Source: Falsiroseomonas sp050563525 (GTDB lineage: Bacteria > Pseudomonadota > Alphaproteobacteria > Acetobacterales > Acetobacteraceae). From it: DNA of 64,000 nt. Below the pieces are notes generated by a model. That model searched no databases and had not been told where the DNA came from. It saw only the letters and a list, made by a program, of their open reading frames with translations. The position numbers and the translations under genes were made by a program. Shown piece by piece: positions 18,757 through 27,053 of the stretch. Each line of letters begins with the position of its first letter. The stretch's first letter is position 1. The stretch is from NCBI RefSeq assembly GCF_050563525.1, contig NZ_JBNXUN010000002.1, positions 434,001-498,000 on the forward strand. Direction: 5' to 3'.

Positions 18757-19432
18757 ACCTTTGGGGCGTCGCGGGCTGCTCGCCCGGACTGGCCTCCTGG
18801 CTGGGACCCTGGGCCTTGGCGCCTGCGGTTTCCGGCCGCTGTATGGCAGCGGGGGCACGCCGCCTGGAACGCCGGAGGTGCGGGCGCAACTGCAGGGCGT
18901 GCGGGTGGAGGTGTTGCAGGAGCGCTTCGGACAGCTGCTGCGCCGCGCCCTATACCAGCGGATGGGCCAGGATGTCGGCGGGCCTGGCGCGGGCGAGGTG
19001 CGTTACCAGTTGCGGGTGGCGCCGGCCCTGCAGCAGGAGGCGGTTGGCATCCAGCGCGACGGCACCTCATCCCGAGTCCGCACCATCGGCACGGTGAATT
19101 GGCTTCTGGCACAACCGGGGCCGCCGCCGGTGACGCTGGCCTCGGGCGTCGAGCGCAGCATCGAGGCCTACAACATCCCGCCGAGCCAGTTCTTCGCCTC
19201 CGACAGCAGCCGGGAGTTCGCCGAGCAGCGCCTGGCGGAAACGCTGGCGGACCTGACGGTGACGCGGCTGGCGATCTTCTTCCGGCAGCCCGACTTCCGG
19301 CAGCCCGACACGGGGCTGGTGGCGCCGGCCGGTGCGTCTGCGCCGGTCATGCCGCTGCCTGGCGCCGATCTCACGCCGGTCGACCCCGCGGCGCGGGGCC
19401 TGCCGCCTGGGCTCGGCACGCGCTTCCGGTAG
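18722..19432 (+). CDS. lptE: LPS-assembly lipoprotein LptE
   Basis: Outer-membrane lipoprotein that plugs the LptD barrel and helps insert lipopolysaccharide. The protein has a positively charged n-region (GRRGLLAR), a hydrophobic segment and lipobox LGAC followed by GFRPLYG, the characteristic LptE N-terminus. ATG 18722 overlaps leuS by 35 bases; a TTG at 18761 would give a shorter, cleaner signal peptide and may be the true start. The C-terminal tail after DLTVTRLAIFF is longer than usual, Pro/Gly-rich, and includes a tandem duplication (FRQPD twice). Confidence 0.85.
   Translation: MFRGGWSISSSEPLGRRGLLARTGLLAGTLGLGACGFRPLYGSGGTPPGTPEVRAQLQGVRVEVLQERFGQLLRRALYQRMGQDVGGPGAGEVRYQLRVAPALQQEAVGIQRDGTSSRVRTIGTVNWLLAQPGPPPVTLASGVERSIEAYNIPPSQFFASDSSREFAEQRLAETLADLTVTRLAIFFRQPDFRQPDTGLVAPAGASAPVMPLPGADLTPVDPAARGLPPGLGTRFR
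19280..19309 (+). repeat. 15-base perfect tandem repeat inside lptE
   Basis: TTCCGGCAGCCCGAC occurs twice back to back (19280-19294, 19295-19309), encoding FRQPD twice just after the conserved LptE core. It keeps the reading frame. Confidence 0.9.
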
Positions 19433-19452
19433 CGTTGCCGTAGGCCAGGACC

Positions 19453-20463
19453 GTGAAGCTCGAAGCCTCTCGTGTGGCAGCGTTCCTGGGCAATCCGGGC
19501 TCTGCGCGCGCCGTGCTGCTGTACGGCGACGATCCGGGGCTGGTGCGGGAACGGGCCGAGGCCCTGGTGCGTGCCGTGCTGGGAGGCGCGCTTTCAGATC
19601 CATTCCGACTGACGGAGCTGACGCGGGATGAGGCCGCGCGTGGTGGCGCCCTGGCCGGGGAGGCCGCTGCCCTGGCAATGACAGGCGGGCGCCGCGTGGT
19701 CCGGCTGCGCGAGGCGACGGATGCGCACGCGACGCCGCTGCAGGAGGTGCTGGCAGGCCAGGGCGAGGCCCTGGTGGTGCTGGAGGCGGGGGAGATCACC
19801 GCGCGCTCCAAGCTGCGCGCCCTTGCCGAGGCGGCGCCTTCCGCCATGGTCATCGCCTGCTGGCGGGAGAAGCCGGAGGCACTGGTGGCGACCATCGGCG
19901 GGCTGCTGCGCGAACAGGGCGTGCAGGCGGACCCGACCGTACTGCAATGGCTGGCTGCGCGGCTCGGCGAGGACCGGATGCTGCTGCGCCGCGCGGTGGA
20001 AGTGCTGGCGCTGCATGCCGGGCCTGGTGGTCGCGTGGACGAAGCAGTGGCGCTGGCCTGTGTGGCCGAAGGTTTGACTGCGGACCTGGACGTGGCGCTG
20101 ATGGCGGCGACGGCCGGCGATGCGGCGGCGGCAGACCAGGCGCTGGATGCGGCCTTTGCCGAGGGCGCCAATCCCGTGATGGTGGTGCGGTCCGCGCTGC
20201 GGCATGTGCAGCGTCTGCAGGAAGCCTCGGCCGCCGGTGGCGATGCAGGGGGTTTGCGGCCACCGGTGTTCTTCAAGCACCAGTCGGCCTTCTCCCGCGC
20301 CCTGCGGCTATGGCCGCTGCCGGCGCTGGAGGCGCAGGGGGCGGCTCTGCTGGAGGCCGAGCGCCGCACCAAGACGACCGCCTTCCGGGACGTGAACGAG
20401 GCGCTGGCACGGGCCAGCGTCGCTGCCCTGGCGCGGCAGGCCGCCGGCTTCGCCCGGCGCTGA
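19453..20463 (+). CDS. holA: DNA polymerase III subunit delta
   Basis: Clamp-loader subunit that opens the beta sliding clamp. The 336-residue protein has the family features: AVLLYGDDPGLVRERAE near the N-terminus, LTELTRDE, VIACWREKPEAL and the C-terminal helical collar segment FFKHQSAFSRALRLWP. It starts with GTG, behind CCAGGA, 20 bases after lptE. The stop converges on parB with 14 bases between the stop codons. Confidence 0.93.
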   Translation: MKLEASRVAAFLGNPGSARAVLLYGDDPGLVRERAEALVRAVLGGALSDPFRLTELTRDEAARGGALAGEAAALAMTGGRRVVRLREATDAHATPLQEVLAGQGEALVVLEAGEITARSKLRALAEAAPSAMVIACWREKPEALVATIGGLLREQGVQADPTVLQWLAARLGEDRMLLRRAVEVLALHAGPGGRVDEAVALACVAEGLTADLDVALMAATAGDAAAADQALDAAFAEGANPVMVVRSALRHVQRLQEASAAGGDAGGLRPPVFFKHQSAFSRALRLWPLPALEAQGAALLEAERRTKTTAFRDVNEALARASVAALARQAAGFARR

Positions 20464-20477
20464 CGCGCGGGCAGCCC

Positions 20478-21338
20478 TCAGCCGCCGCCCGTCAGCAGCC
20501 GGACCAGCCCATCCAGTTGGTCGAGATCCCGATAGCGGATGGTGACCTCTCCTCCGCGGGCCTGGGGCCGCACCGCGACCTTGAGACCGAGGCGCTCGGT
20601 CAGATCCCTCTCGAGCGCGCGTGTCTCCGGGTCCTGTGGCCGGGGCGGGGGCGAGGAGGCCTTCGGCGTGGCGGCGGCCAGCGCTTCCGTCTGGCGCACG
20701 TTCAACCCACGCGCCACGACCTGGGCCGCGAGGCGGCCCGGGTCCTGCGAGCCGACCAGGGCGCGGGCATGGCCGGCGGAGAGGGCGCCGTCGCGCAGCA
20801 AGTCCCGCACCGGGGCGGGCAGGCCGAGCAGCCTGAGGGTGTTGGCGACATGGCTACGGCTTTTGCCAACCGATTGCCCCAGGCTTTCCTGCGTCAGGCC
20901 GAACTCCTCAAGCAGGCGCTTGTAGCCCTCGGCTTCTTCCAGCGCATTCAGGTCCTGGCGCTGGAGATTCTCGACCAGGCCAGCCGCCATCGCCTCCCGG
21001 TCGCCGAAGTCGCGGATGACGACCGGCACCTCATGCAGTTGCGCCGCCTGGGCGGCACGCCAGCGCCGCTCGCCGCCGATGATCTCGTAGCTGCCGGGGC
21101 TGCCCTGTTTCGGGCGGGCCAGGATCGGCTGCAGGATGCCGTGCTCCCGGATCGAGGCGGCAAGTTCGTCGAGGCCGGTGCGGTCCATGCCGCCGCGGGG
21201 CTGGAAAGGGCCGGGCTCCAACGCCTCGATCGGCAGGCTGCGCAGCGCTTCCGACGGGTTGGCGGCGGGCGCGTCCGGGATCAGGGCGGATAGGCCGCGA
21301 CCGAGGCGTGAGGTGGGTTTGCGTGTGGTGCTGCTCAT
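20478..21338 (-). CDS. parB: Chromosome partitioning protein ParB
   Basis: CTP-dependent clamp that loads at parS and spreads to organise the origin region. The 286-residue protein has the N-terminal RLGRGLSALI motif that stimulates ParA, the CTP-binding GERRWRA box near residue 89, the PVVIRDF and LVENLQRQDLN segments, a helix-turn-helix (LTQESLGQSVGKSRSHVANTL, read in two parts) and a C-terminal dimerisation domain. It ends the mnmE-mnmG-rsmG-parA-parB operon and overlaps parA by four bases. Its targets are the parS sites at 22753, 26010 and probably 41683. Confidence 0.96.
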   Translation of the reverse strand: MSSTTRKPTSRLGRGLSALIPDAPAANPSEALRSLPIEALEPGPFQPRGGMDRTGLDELAASIREHGILQPILARPKQGSPGSYEIIGGERRWRAAQAAQLHEVPVVIRDFGDREAMAAGLVENLQRQDLNALEEAEGYKRLLEEFGLTQESLGQSVGKSRSHVANTLRLLGLPAPVRDLLRDGALSAGHARALVGSQDPGRLAAQVVARGLNVRQTEALAAATPKASSPPPRPQDPETRALERDLTERLGLKVAVRPQARGGEVTIRYRDLDQLDGLVRLLTGGG

Positions 21339-22147
21339 GTGGCGCGCTGTGGCGCACGCTCCCGCTTCAGGAATTCGGCGGCCAGCTTGACGTAGGCCTG
21401 GGCGCCCGGTGAGCGGAAATCGTACAGCAGGACCGGCAGGCCGTGGGAGGGAGCCTCGCTCACGCGGACGTTCCGGGGAATGGCGGTTTCATAGACCTTG
21501 TCCTTGAAGAAGCCGCGGACGTCGCTGGCCACGAGCTCCGAAAGATTGTTGCGGCGGTCCATCATGGTCAGGACGATGCCGTCCAGGCGCAGGCGCGGGT
21601 TCAGTGACCGGCGTACCCGTTCGATGGTGCGGGTGATCTGGCTGATCCCCTCCAGCGCGAAGAACTCGGTCTGCAGGGGCACCAGCACTCCATCCGCCGC
21701 GACCAACGCGTTGAGGGTGATGAGGCCGAGCGAGGGCGGGCAGTCGAAGAAGACGTAGTCGAAATCAGCCAAGGCCTCCCGCGCCTCGGACAGCGCGAGG
21801 GTGAGACGGCGTTCGCGATCCTCAAGCCCGACCAGTTCGATCTCGGCGCCGGCGAGGTCCGGGTCGGCGGGCAGGATGAACAGGTTGGGGATCTGCGTGG
21901 GGCGGAGCAGTTCATCCAGTGGGCGACCTTCCACCAGCAAGGCGTAGCTGCCGGCGGCGCGGTCCTGCCGGCTGATGCCGAGCCCGGTCGAGGCATTGCC
22001 TTGCGGGTCCAGGTCGAGCAGCAGCACCTTGCGGTCCGTAGCCAGCGCGGTGGCCAGGTTGATGGCGGTCGTCGTCTTGCCGACACCACCCTTCTGGTTG
22101 GCGAAGGCCAGCACCCGCGGGTGGCGGTCAGGCTTGCGGCTGGACAT
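21335..22147 (-). CDS. parA: Chromosome partitioning ATPase ParA
   Basis: Walker-type ATPase that moves ParB-parS complexes along the nucleoid. The 270-residue protein has the deviant Walker A motif KGGVGKTT at residues 19-26 with the signature lysine, the FFDCPPSLG Walker B region and the NLSELVASDVR segment common to chromosomal ParA. ATG 22147 is the start that matches the family; it lies 20 bases inside the end of rsmG. It is translationally coupled to parB. Confidence 0.96.
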   Translation of the reverse strand: MSSRKPDRHPRVLAFANQKGGVGKTTTAINLATALATDRKVLLLDLDPQGNASTGLGISRQDRAAGSYALLVEGRPLDELLRPTQIPNLFILPADPDLAGAEIELVGLEDRERRLTLALSEAREALADFDYVFFDCPPSLGLITLNALVAADGVLVPLQTEFFALEGISQITRTIERVRRSLNPRLRLDGIVLTMMDRRNNLSELVASDVRGFFKDKVYETAIPRNVRVSEAPSHGLPVLLYDFRSPGAQAYVKLAAEFLKRERAPQRAT

Positions 22148-22769
22148 GACGGATGCCTGACAGGCGGAAGATGGTGGAGTCGGGGTCGGTCTGGCTGGGG
22201 AAACGCTCGACCTGGCAGGACCAAGTGGCCATGGCATCCGCCAACTCCTGCTCCGCGGTGCGACCCTTGGGGAAGATGGCGGCTCCACCAGGCGCCAACA
22301 GGCGGTGCGCGTGTGGCAGCAGGCCGTTGAGCGGCGCCAGGGCCCGCGCGGTCAGGATGTCGATGGGAGGCAGTTGGACATCCTCGATTCGTTCGACGTG
22401 TATGTTCACCTTCGGCAGGGCCAGCCGTGCCGTAGCCTCGACCAGGAAGGCTGCCTTGCGGCGATCTGCCTCGACCAGATGCGTCTCCAGCCCCGTCACC
22501 ATCGCCAGCACCAGACCAGGGAGGCCGGCCCCTGAACCGAGATCGGCCAATATCCCACCTTCGGTGGGCAGCAGAGCCGCAAGTTGCAGGCAGTCCTCGA
22601 CATGTCGCTGCCGCAGCACCCCGGCCGGCGCCTTGGCGACCAGGTTGATCCGGTCGTTCCAGCGCAGCAGTAGGTCGAGGTAGGCCTGCAGCCGCGCCTC
22701 GACTGCCGCATCGAGTGGCGGCCGCATTGGCGACGTGGTGGAAGGGGAGAGGTGTTTCACGTGAAACAC
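22128..22769 (-). CDS. rsmG: 16S rRNA (guanine527-N7)-methyltransferase RsmG, start codon inside parS
   Basis: Methylates G527 of 16S rRNA with S-adenosylmethionine. The 213-residue protein has the SAM-binding DLGSGAGLPGLVLA near residue 76 and the LLRWNDRINLVAKA N-terminal segment. The start is GTG at 22769, supported by GGAGG eight bases upstream, inside the end of mnmG. The first residues read MFHVKH because the start codon lies in the parS palindrome at 22753-22768. The next in-frame ATG (22727) has no ribosome binding site. It abuts mnmG with no intergenic base and overlaps parA by 20. Confidence 0.94.
   Translation of the reverse strand: MFHVKHLSPSTTSPMRPPLDAAVEARLQAYLDLLLRWNDRINLVAKAPAGVLRQRHVEDCLQLAALLPTEGGILADLGSGAGLPGLVLAMVTGLETHLVEADRRKAAFLVEATARLALPKVNIHVERIEDVQLPPIDILTARALAPLNGLLPHAHRLLAPGGAAIFPKGRTAEQELADAMATWSCQVERFPSQTDPDSTIFRLSGIRHVQPQA
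22753..22768. other. parS centromere site 1
   Basis: TGTTTCACGTGAAACA, a perfect 16-base palindrome identical to the bacterial parS consensus bound by ParB. It lies inside the rsmG coding sequence and covers most of its GTG start codon and codons 2-5. Confidence 0.96.
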
Positions 22770-24644
22770 CTATAACGCCTCCGGCTGGCTGCGTCGAAGG
22801 TGGATGGCGAGGGCGGCTACGGCAGCCGGTGTTATTCCGGGCACGCGGCTGGCGCTGCCCAGGCTGTCCGGATTCGCCCGGCCCAGCCGCTGCTGCATTT
22901 CTGCTGACAGGCCTGGAATGGCACGAAAATCCAGATCGGGCGGCACCGCCACGCCATCCTCCCGTGCCAGCATCCGACGCTCCGAGTCCTGTCGGCGGAG
23001 ATGCGGCGCGTAGAAGGCTTCGGCCTCCACCTGTGTCGCTACCGCCGGCGGCAGGTCGCCTAGCCACGGAAACGCCTGGGCCGCCATGCTCGCGGTGACA
23101 TCGGGCAGCGCCAGCACTTCGAGCACCGTGCGCCGGCGCCCATCCTGGCGGATCGGGATGCCAGCCTCGGCCAGGACGTAGGGCGTTGCCTCATCCACCG
23201 CAGCGCGTGCGAGGCTGGCTGCAACCTGGTTGCCGAAGGCGACCTGCCGTGCCGCGCGCGCCGGCCCGATGCAACCCCAGGCAAGGCCGCGCTGCGTCAG
23301 CCTGAGGCCCGCATTGTCCGCCCGCAGGCTGAGCCTGTGTTCGGAACGAGCGGTCAGCATGCGATAGGGCTCGGTGACGCCGTGACTCACCAGGTCGTCG
23401 AGCATGACGCCAATGTAGGCCTCGCCGCGTCCCAGCACGCGGTCGGGCTCGGTGCCTCCGGCCCGCTGCGCGGCGTTGAGGCCGGCCATCAGGCCCTGCG
23501 CCGCCGCTTCCTCATAGCCGGTCGTGCCGTTGATCTGGCCCGCCAGGAACAGGCCAGGGGCCACTCGGACTTCCAGGGTCCGGCGCAGTGCCCTCGGGTC
23601 GACGTGGTCGTACTCGATGGCATAGCCCGGCCGCAGGATCCGCGCGTAGCCGAGACCGGGGATGGAGGCGATCAGCGCCGCCTGGATCTCCTCCGGCAGG
23701 CTAGTCGAGATGCCGTTCGGGTAGACCGTGTTGTCGTCCAGCCCCTCCGGCTCCAGGAAAACCTGATGGCGTTCGCGGTCCGCGAAGCGCACCACCTTGT
23801 CCTCTATGGATGGGCAATAGCGCGGGCCGACGCCCTGGATGCGGCCGGCATAGACTGCGGTGCGGCCGAGATTGGCGCGGATCAGGTCATGGGTCGCTGG
23901 CGTGGTCCAAGTGATGCGGCACAGCACCTGCGGGTTGCCCAGGCGCTCCGTCATCCAGGACATCGGCTCCGGCGGCTCGTCACCCGGCTGCGGCTCCAGC
24001 GAGTCCCAGTCGATGGTGCGTCCATCCAGCCGGGGTGGCGTGCCGGTCTTCAGACGGGCGAGCGGTAGGCCGAGACGGTCCAGCGCGCGGGCGAGGCCAA
24101 TGGAAGGCGCCTCCCCGGCGCGACCGGCGGGGCGGCGCGCCTCGCCCAGGTGGATTTCGCCACGCAGGAAGGTGCCGGTGGTGAGTACGACGGCGCCACA
24201 GGCGATGCGGCGGCCAGCAGTGCAAATGATGGCGCGGAGTTGCCCGGTCGCATCCAGTTCCAGATCCTCGGCTGACTCAGCAGCCAGTGTCAGATTGGGT
24301 GTCTCGGCCAGCAGGGCCTGCATGGCTTCGCGGTACAGGCGCCGGTCCGCCTGGATGCGCGGCCCGCGCACGGCGGGACCCTTGCTGCGGTTCAGCACCT
24401 TGGCATGAATCGCCGCCGCATCGGCCGCGCGCGCCATCAGACCATCCAGCGCATCGACCTCCCGCACCAGATGGCCCTTGCCGATGCCGCCGATGGCGGG
24501 GTTGCAGGACATCTCGCCGATCGTGTCCAGGCGGTGGGTCAGCATTAGGGTCTGCGCGCCGCACCGGGCCGCCGCGGCCGCGGCCTCGCAGCCGGCATGG
24601 CCGCCGCCCACCACCACAACGTCGTAGCTCTCGTTGATCGCCAT
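22770..24644 (-). CDS. mnmG: tRNA uridine-5-carboxymethylaminomethyl modification enzyme MnmG (GidA)
   Basis: FAD-dependent partner of MnmE; together they make the cmnm5 group at U34 of tRNAs reading split codon boxes. The 624-residue protein has the FAD-binding VVVGGGHAGCEAA at residues 10-22, the conserved MSCNPAIGGIGKGH motif near 45-58, and the GRIQGVGPRYCPSIEDK segment with its catalytic cysteine near residue 277. Length is normal. It lies between mnmE (18-base gap) and rsmG (no gap). Confidence 0.97.
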   Translation of the reverse strand: MAINESYDVVVVGGGHAGCEAAAAAARCGAQTLMLTHRLDTIGEMSCNPAIGGIGKGHLVREVDALDGLMARAADAAAIHAKVLNRSKGPAVRGPRIQADRRLYREAMQALLAETPNLTLAAESAEDLELDATGQLRAIICTAGRRIACGAVVLTTGTFLRGEIHLGEARRPAGRAGEAPSIGLARALDRLGLPLARLKTGTPPRLDGRTIDWDSLEPQPGDEPPEPMSWMTERLGNPQVLCRITWTTPATHDLIRANLGRTAVYAGRIQGVGPRYCPSIEDKVVRFADRERHQVFLEPEGLDDNTVYPNGISTSLPEEIQAALIASIPGLGYARILRPGYAIEYDHVDPRALRRTLEVRVAPGLFLAGQINGTTGYEEAAAQGLMAGLNAAQRAGGTEPDRVLGRGEAYIGVMLDDLVSHGVTEPYRMLTARSEHRLSLRADNAGLRLTQRGLAWGCIGPARAARQVAFGNQVAASLARAAVDEATPYVLAEAGIPIRQDGRRRTVLEVLALPDVTASMAAQAFPWLGDLPPAVATQVEAEAFYAPHLRRQDSERRMLAREDGVAVPPDLDFRAIPGLSAEMQQRLGRANPDSLGSASRVPGITPAAVAALAIHLRRSQPEAL

Positions 24645-24662
24645 GGGTGCGGTATAGGCCCT

Positions 24663-25988
24663 CTACTTGCCGATGCAGAAGTCCCGGAACACCGCATCGA
24701 GCACCTGTTCCACCTCCACCCGTCCGGTAAGGCGCCCGAGCGCCGCAAGGGCTGCTCGATATCCCTCTGCCACAACCTCCGGCAGGGCCGCCTCCCGCGC
24801 CTCATCCAGCCGGGCCAGCGCCTGGTCGAGCGCCGCACGGTGCCTGGCGCGAGTCAACGCCGGCGCGGCGACCAAGCCGGCGAGGCGACGCACCAGATCC
24901 TCGAGGGCCGCACGCAGCGCCGGCAGCCCGGCGCCGGTCACGGCGCTGGTCGGCAGCACGACCCGTCCCTGCAGGGTGGGCGATGGCGCCAGATCGCCCT
25001 TAGTGCCCACCACCACGACGTGCTCGGCCTTCGCCAGCAGGGCGAGCGTCTCCGCGTCTGGCGGGGCATCGCCGGCGAAGGCCGCGAGCACTATGTCCGC
25101 TGCATCGGCCCGTAGCGCCGCTCGCCGCACCCCTTCCTGCTCGACCGCGTCGAGCGTGGTCCGGAGACCCGCGGTGTCGGCCAGCAGGACCGGAACGCCC
25201 GCCAATTCCAGCCGGCACTCCACCACGTCGCGCGTCGTGCCCGGCGTCGGTGACACGATGGCTGCATCCCGCCCGACCAGTGCATTCAGCAACGTGGATT
25301 TTCCGGCGTTCGGTGCGCCGATGATAGCAATGGAAACGCCGTCCCGCAGGCGTTGACCGCGCCCCTGATCCGCCAGATGCGCGGCGATCTCCGCCCGCAG
25401 CAACTCGGCTGCGTCCCGCGCCTGGGCAGGAAGATCGCTCGGCAGGTCGTCCATCTCGAATTCAATGGCGGCTTCCTGCTGGGCCAGGATTCGGGTCAGC
25501 CGCGCGCTCCAGCCGCCATAGAGGCTTGCCAGCGCGCCGCCGGCCTGGCGCAGGGCCTGCCGGCGCTGCGCCTCGGTCTCCGCGGCAATCAGGTCTGCCA
25601 CCGCCTCGGCCTGCGTCAGGTCCATGCGGCCATGCAGAAAGGCGCGCCGGGTGAACTCGCCCGCTTCCGCCGGGCGACATCCCAATGCCAGCAGCGCGGT
25701 CTCGACGCGCGCCACCACGGCGCGCCCGCCATGCAGGTGAAGCTCCGCCGCGTCCTCACCGGTGTAGCTCCCCGGACCCGGGAACCACAGCACCAGCGCC
25801 TCGTCCATCACCTGCCCATCATCGGGCGCGCGCAAGCGCCGCAGGCTGGCGTGGCGCGGCTGCGGCAATCGTCCCGCAAGCCGCTTCACCACTTGGCCTG
25901 TACGCGGCCCCGACAGCCTCAGAACCGCAACGGCCGCCAGCCCTGCACCGGATGCTCGCGCGAAGACCGTATCCATCAGGGATGACAT
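24663..25988 (-). CDS. mnmE: tRNA modification GTPase MnmE (TrmE)
   Basis: GTPase partner of MnmG in wobble uridine modification. The 441-residue protein has the N-terminal folate-binding domain (GPGSYTGEDAAELHLHGG), G1 GAPNAGKS at residues 224-231, G2-G3 with GTTRDVVE and DTAGLR, G4 GTKGD (in place of NKxD, so nucleotide recognition is slightly off consensus), and the C-terminal catalytic motif FCIGK. It is the first gene of the operon; parS site 2 lies 22 bases upstream of the start codon, in the promoter region. Confidence 0.96.
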   Translation of the reverse strand: MSSLMDTVFARASGAGLAAVAVLRLSGPRTGQVVKRLAGRLPQPRHASLRRLRAPDDGQVMDEALVLWFPGPGSYTGEDAAELHLHGGRAVVARVETALLALGCRPAEAGEFTRRAFLHGRMDLTQAEAVADLIAAETEAQRRQALRQAGGALASLYGGWSARLTRILAQQEAAIEFEMDDLPSDLPAQARDAAELLRAEIAAHLADQGRGQRLRDGVSIAIIGAPNAGKSTLLNALVGRDAAIVSPTPGTTRDVVECRLELAGVPVLLADTAGLRTTLDAVEQEGVRRAALRADAADIVLAAFAGDAPPDAETLALLAKAEHVVVVGTKGDLAPSPTLQGRVVLPTSAVTGAGLPALRAALEDLVRRLAGLVAAPALTRARHRAALDQALARLDEAREAALPEVVAEGYRAALAALGRLTGRVEVEQVLDAVFRDFCIGK

Positions 25989-26009
25989 CGGCTGCCCTGG
26001 CGACGCTGG

Positions 26010-26025
26010 TGTTTCACGTGAAACA
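26010..26025. other. parS centromere site 2
   Basis: TGTTTCACGTGAAACA, identical to site 1, in the 48-base gap between the mnmE start (25988) and the ferredoxin stop (26037). Because this gap must hold the operon promoter or its leader, ParB bound here could affect mnmE transcription. Confidence 0.96.
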
Positions 26026-26036
26026 TCGCGCGAGTC

Positions 26037-26417
26037 TCAACTCTTCGGCGGCAGCACGTCCTGTTCCGTCAGCATCAGGTGCCGCGCCCGGCCGCCTTCC
26101 ACCAGATGCGCCTGCAGGATTGCGTCCACATCGTCGCGCGTCTTCGGGCTGTACCAGACGCCCTCCGGGTAGATCACAAGCGTCGGCCCGAATTCGCAGC
26201 GATCCAGGCAGCCGGCCTGGTTGATGCGCACGCCCTTCAACCCAAGCTCCTTCGCCCGCGCCTTCATGTAGTCCCGCAGCGCTTCGCTGCCGCGTGCGGC
26301 GCAGGAGCCGCGGCGGTGGCCATCGGGTCGTCGGTTGCAGCAGACGAAGACATGCGCCCGGAAATAGGGCGGAGGATCGGCGGCATCGGCCGCCGGATCG
26401 GCTACGGCATCGGTCAA
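26037..26417 (-). CDS. Thioredoxin-fold [2Fe-2S] ferredoxin
   Basis: A 126-residue protein with the thioredoxin-like ferredoxin pattern: cysteines in HVFVCCNRR, GSCAARG, and INQAGCLDRCEFGP, which fits the four-cysteine [2Fe-2S] site of this family (often annotated as (2Fe-2S) ferredoxin domain protein). The electron partner is unknown. The start is TTG at 26417, supported by GGAGG five bases upstream; an ATG start is not available in a sensible position. It is transcribed toward mnmE with parS site 2 in between, and may share its transcript. Confidence 0.88.
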   Translation of the reverse strand: MTDAVADPAADAADPPPYFRAHVFVCCNRRPDGHRRGSCAARGSEALRDYMKARAKELGLKGVRINQAGCLDRCEFGPTLVIYPEGVWYSPKTRDDVDAILQAHLVEGGRARHLMLTEQDVLPPKS

Positions 26418-26537
26418 GCAAGCCTCCGCTCATCCAGGCACAGCCCCGCATTTAGCGAGGCATCCGGCCCCCGACCAGGGCCGACGCGACACCCTCCGAC
26501 AAGACCTGGCTTGACGACACCCCGTAGAGTGTGGCGC

Positions 26538-27053
26538 ATGGCGATCCCCTGGACGGATCGCATGCCACAACTCTCCTGCCTTACCCCGATCGGCGACCTG
26601 ACCATCTCCGCCGAGGACGGCGCGATCGTGGCCCTCGACTGGGGTCGCGGCCGGGACCAGGAGGAAACGCCACTGCTGCGAGAAGCGGCCACACAACTCC
26701 AGGACTATTTCGACGGCTTGCGCACCGTCTTCGACCTGCCGCTGGCCCCGCACGGCTCGCCCTTCCAACAGCGGGTCTGGGCGGCGTTGCGCGATATCCC
26801 GGCCGGGGAGACGCGCTCCTACGGCGACCTGGCCCGACTGCTCCAATCCTCGGCCCGGGCGATCGGGCAGGCCAATGGTCGCAACCCCATCCCCATCATT
26901 ATCCCCTGCCACCGGGTCGTCGCCTCCGGCGGCCGGATCGGTGGTTATTCCGGTGGCGACGGCGCCAGTACAAAGCGCATCCTGCTCGGCATCGAGCAGC
27001 GCGGGCACGCCGCCCTTTTCCTCCCCCAAGATCCAGGGACCACATCCCCATGA
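26538..27053 (+). CDS. ogt: Methylated-DNA--protein-cysteine S-methyltransferase
   Basis: Suicide repair of O6-alkylguanine by transfer to a cysteine. The 171-residue protein has the DNA-binding segment QQRVWAALRDIPAGETRSYGDLA, here named in parts (VWAALRDIPAGETRSYGDLA), the arginine-finger RAIGQANGRNP, and the active site IIPCHRVV. The N-terminal Ada regulatory domain is absent, so this is an Ogt-type enzyme. ATG 26538 is chosen; ATG 26562 is also possible. Its stop overlaps the start of the quinone reductase gene (ATGA). Confidence 0.92.
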   Translation: MAIPWTDRMPQLSCLTPIGDLTISAEDGAIVALDWGRGRDQEETPLLREAATQLQDYFDGLRTVFDLPLAPHGSPFQQRVWAALRDIPAGETRSYGDLARLLQSSARAIGQANGRNPIPIIIPCHRVVASGGRIGGYSGGDGASTKRILLGIEQRGHAALFLPQDPGTTSP

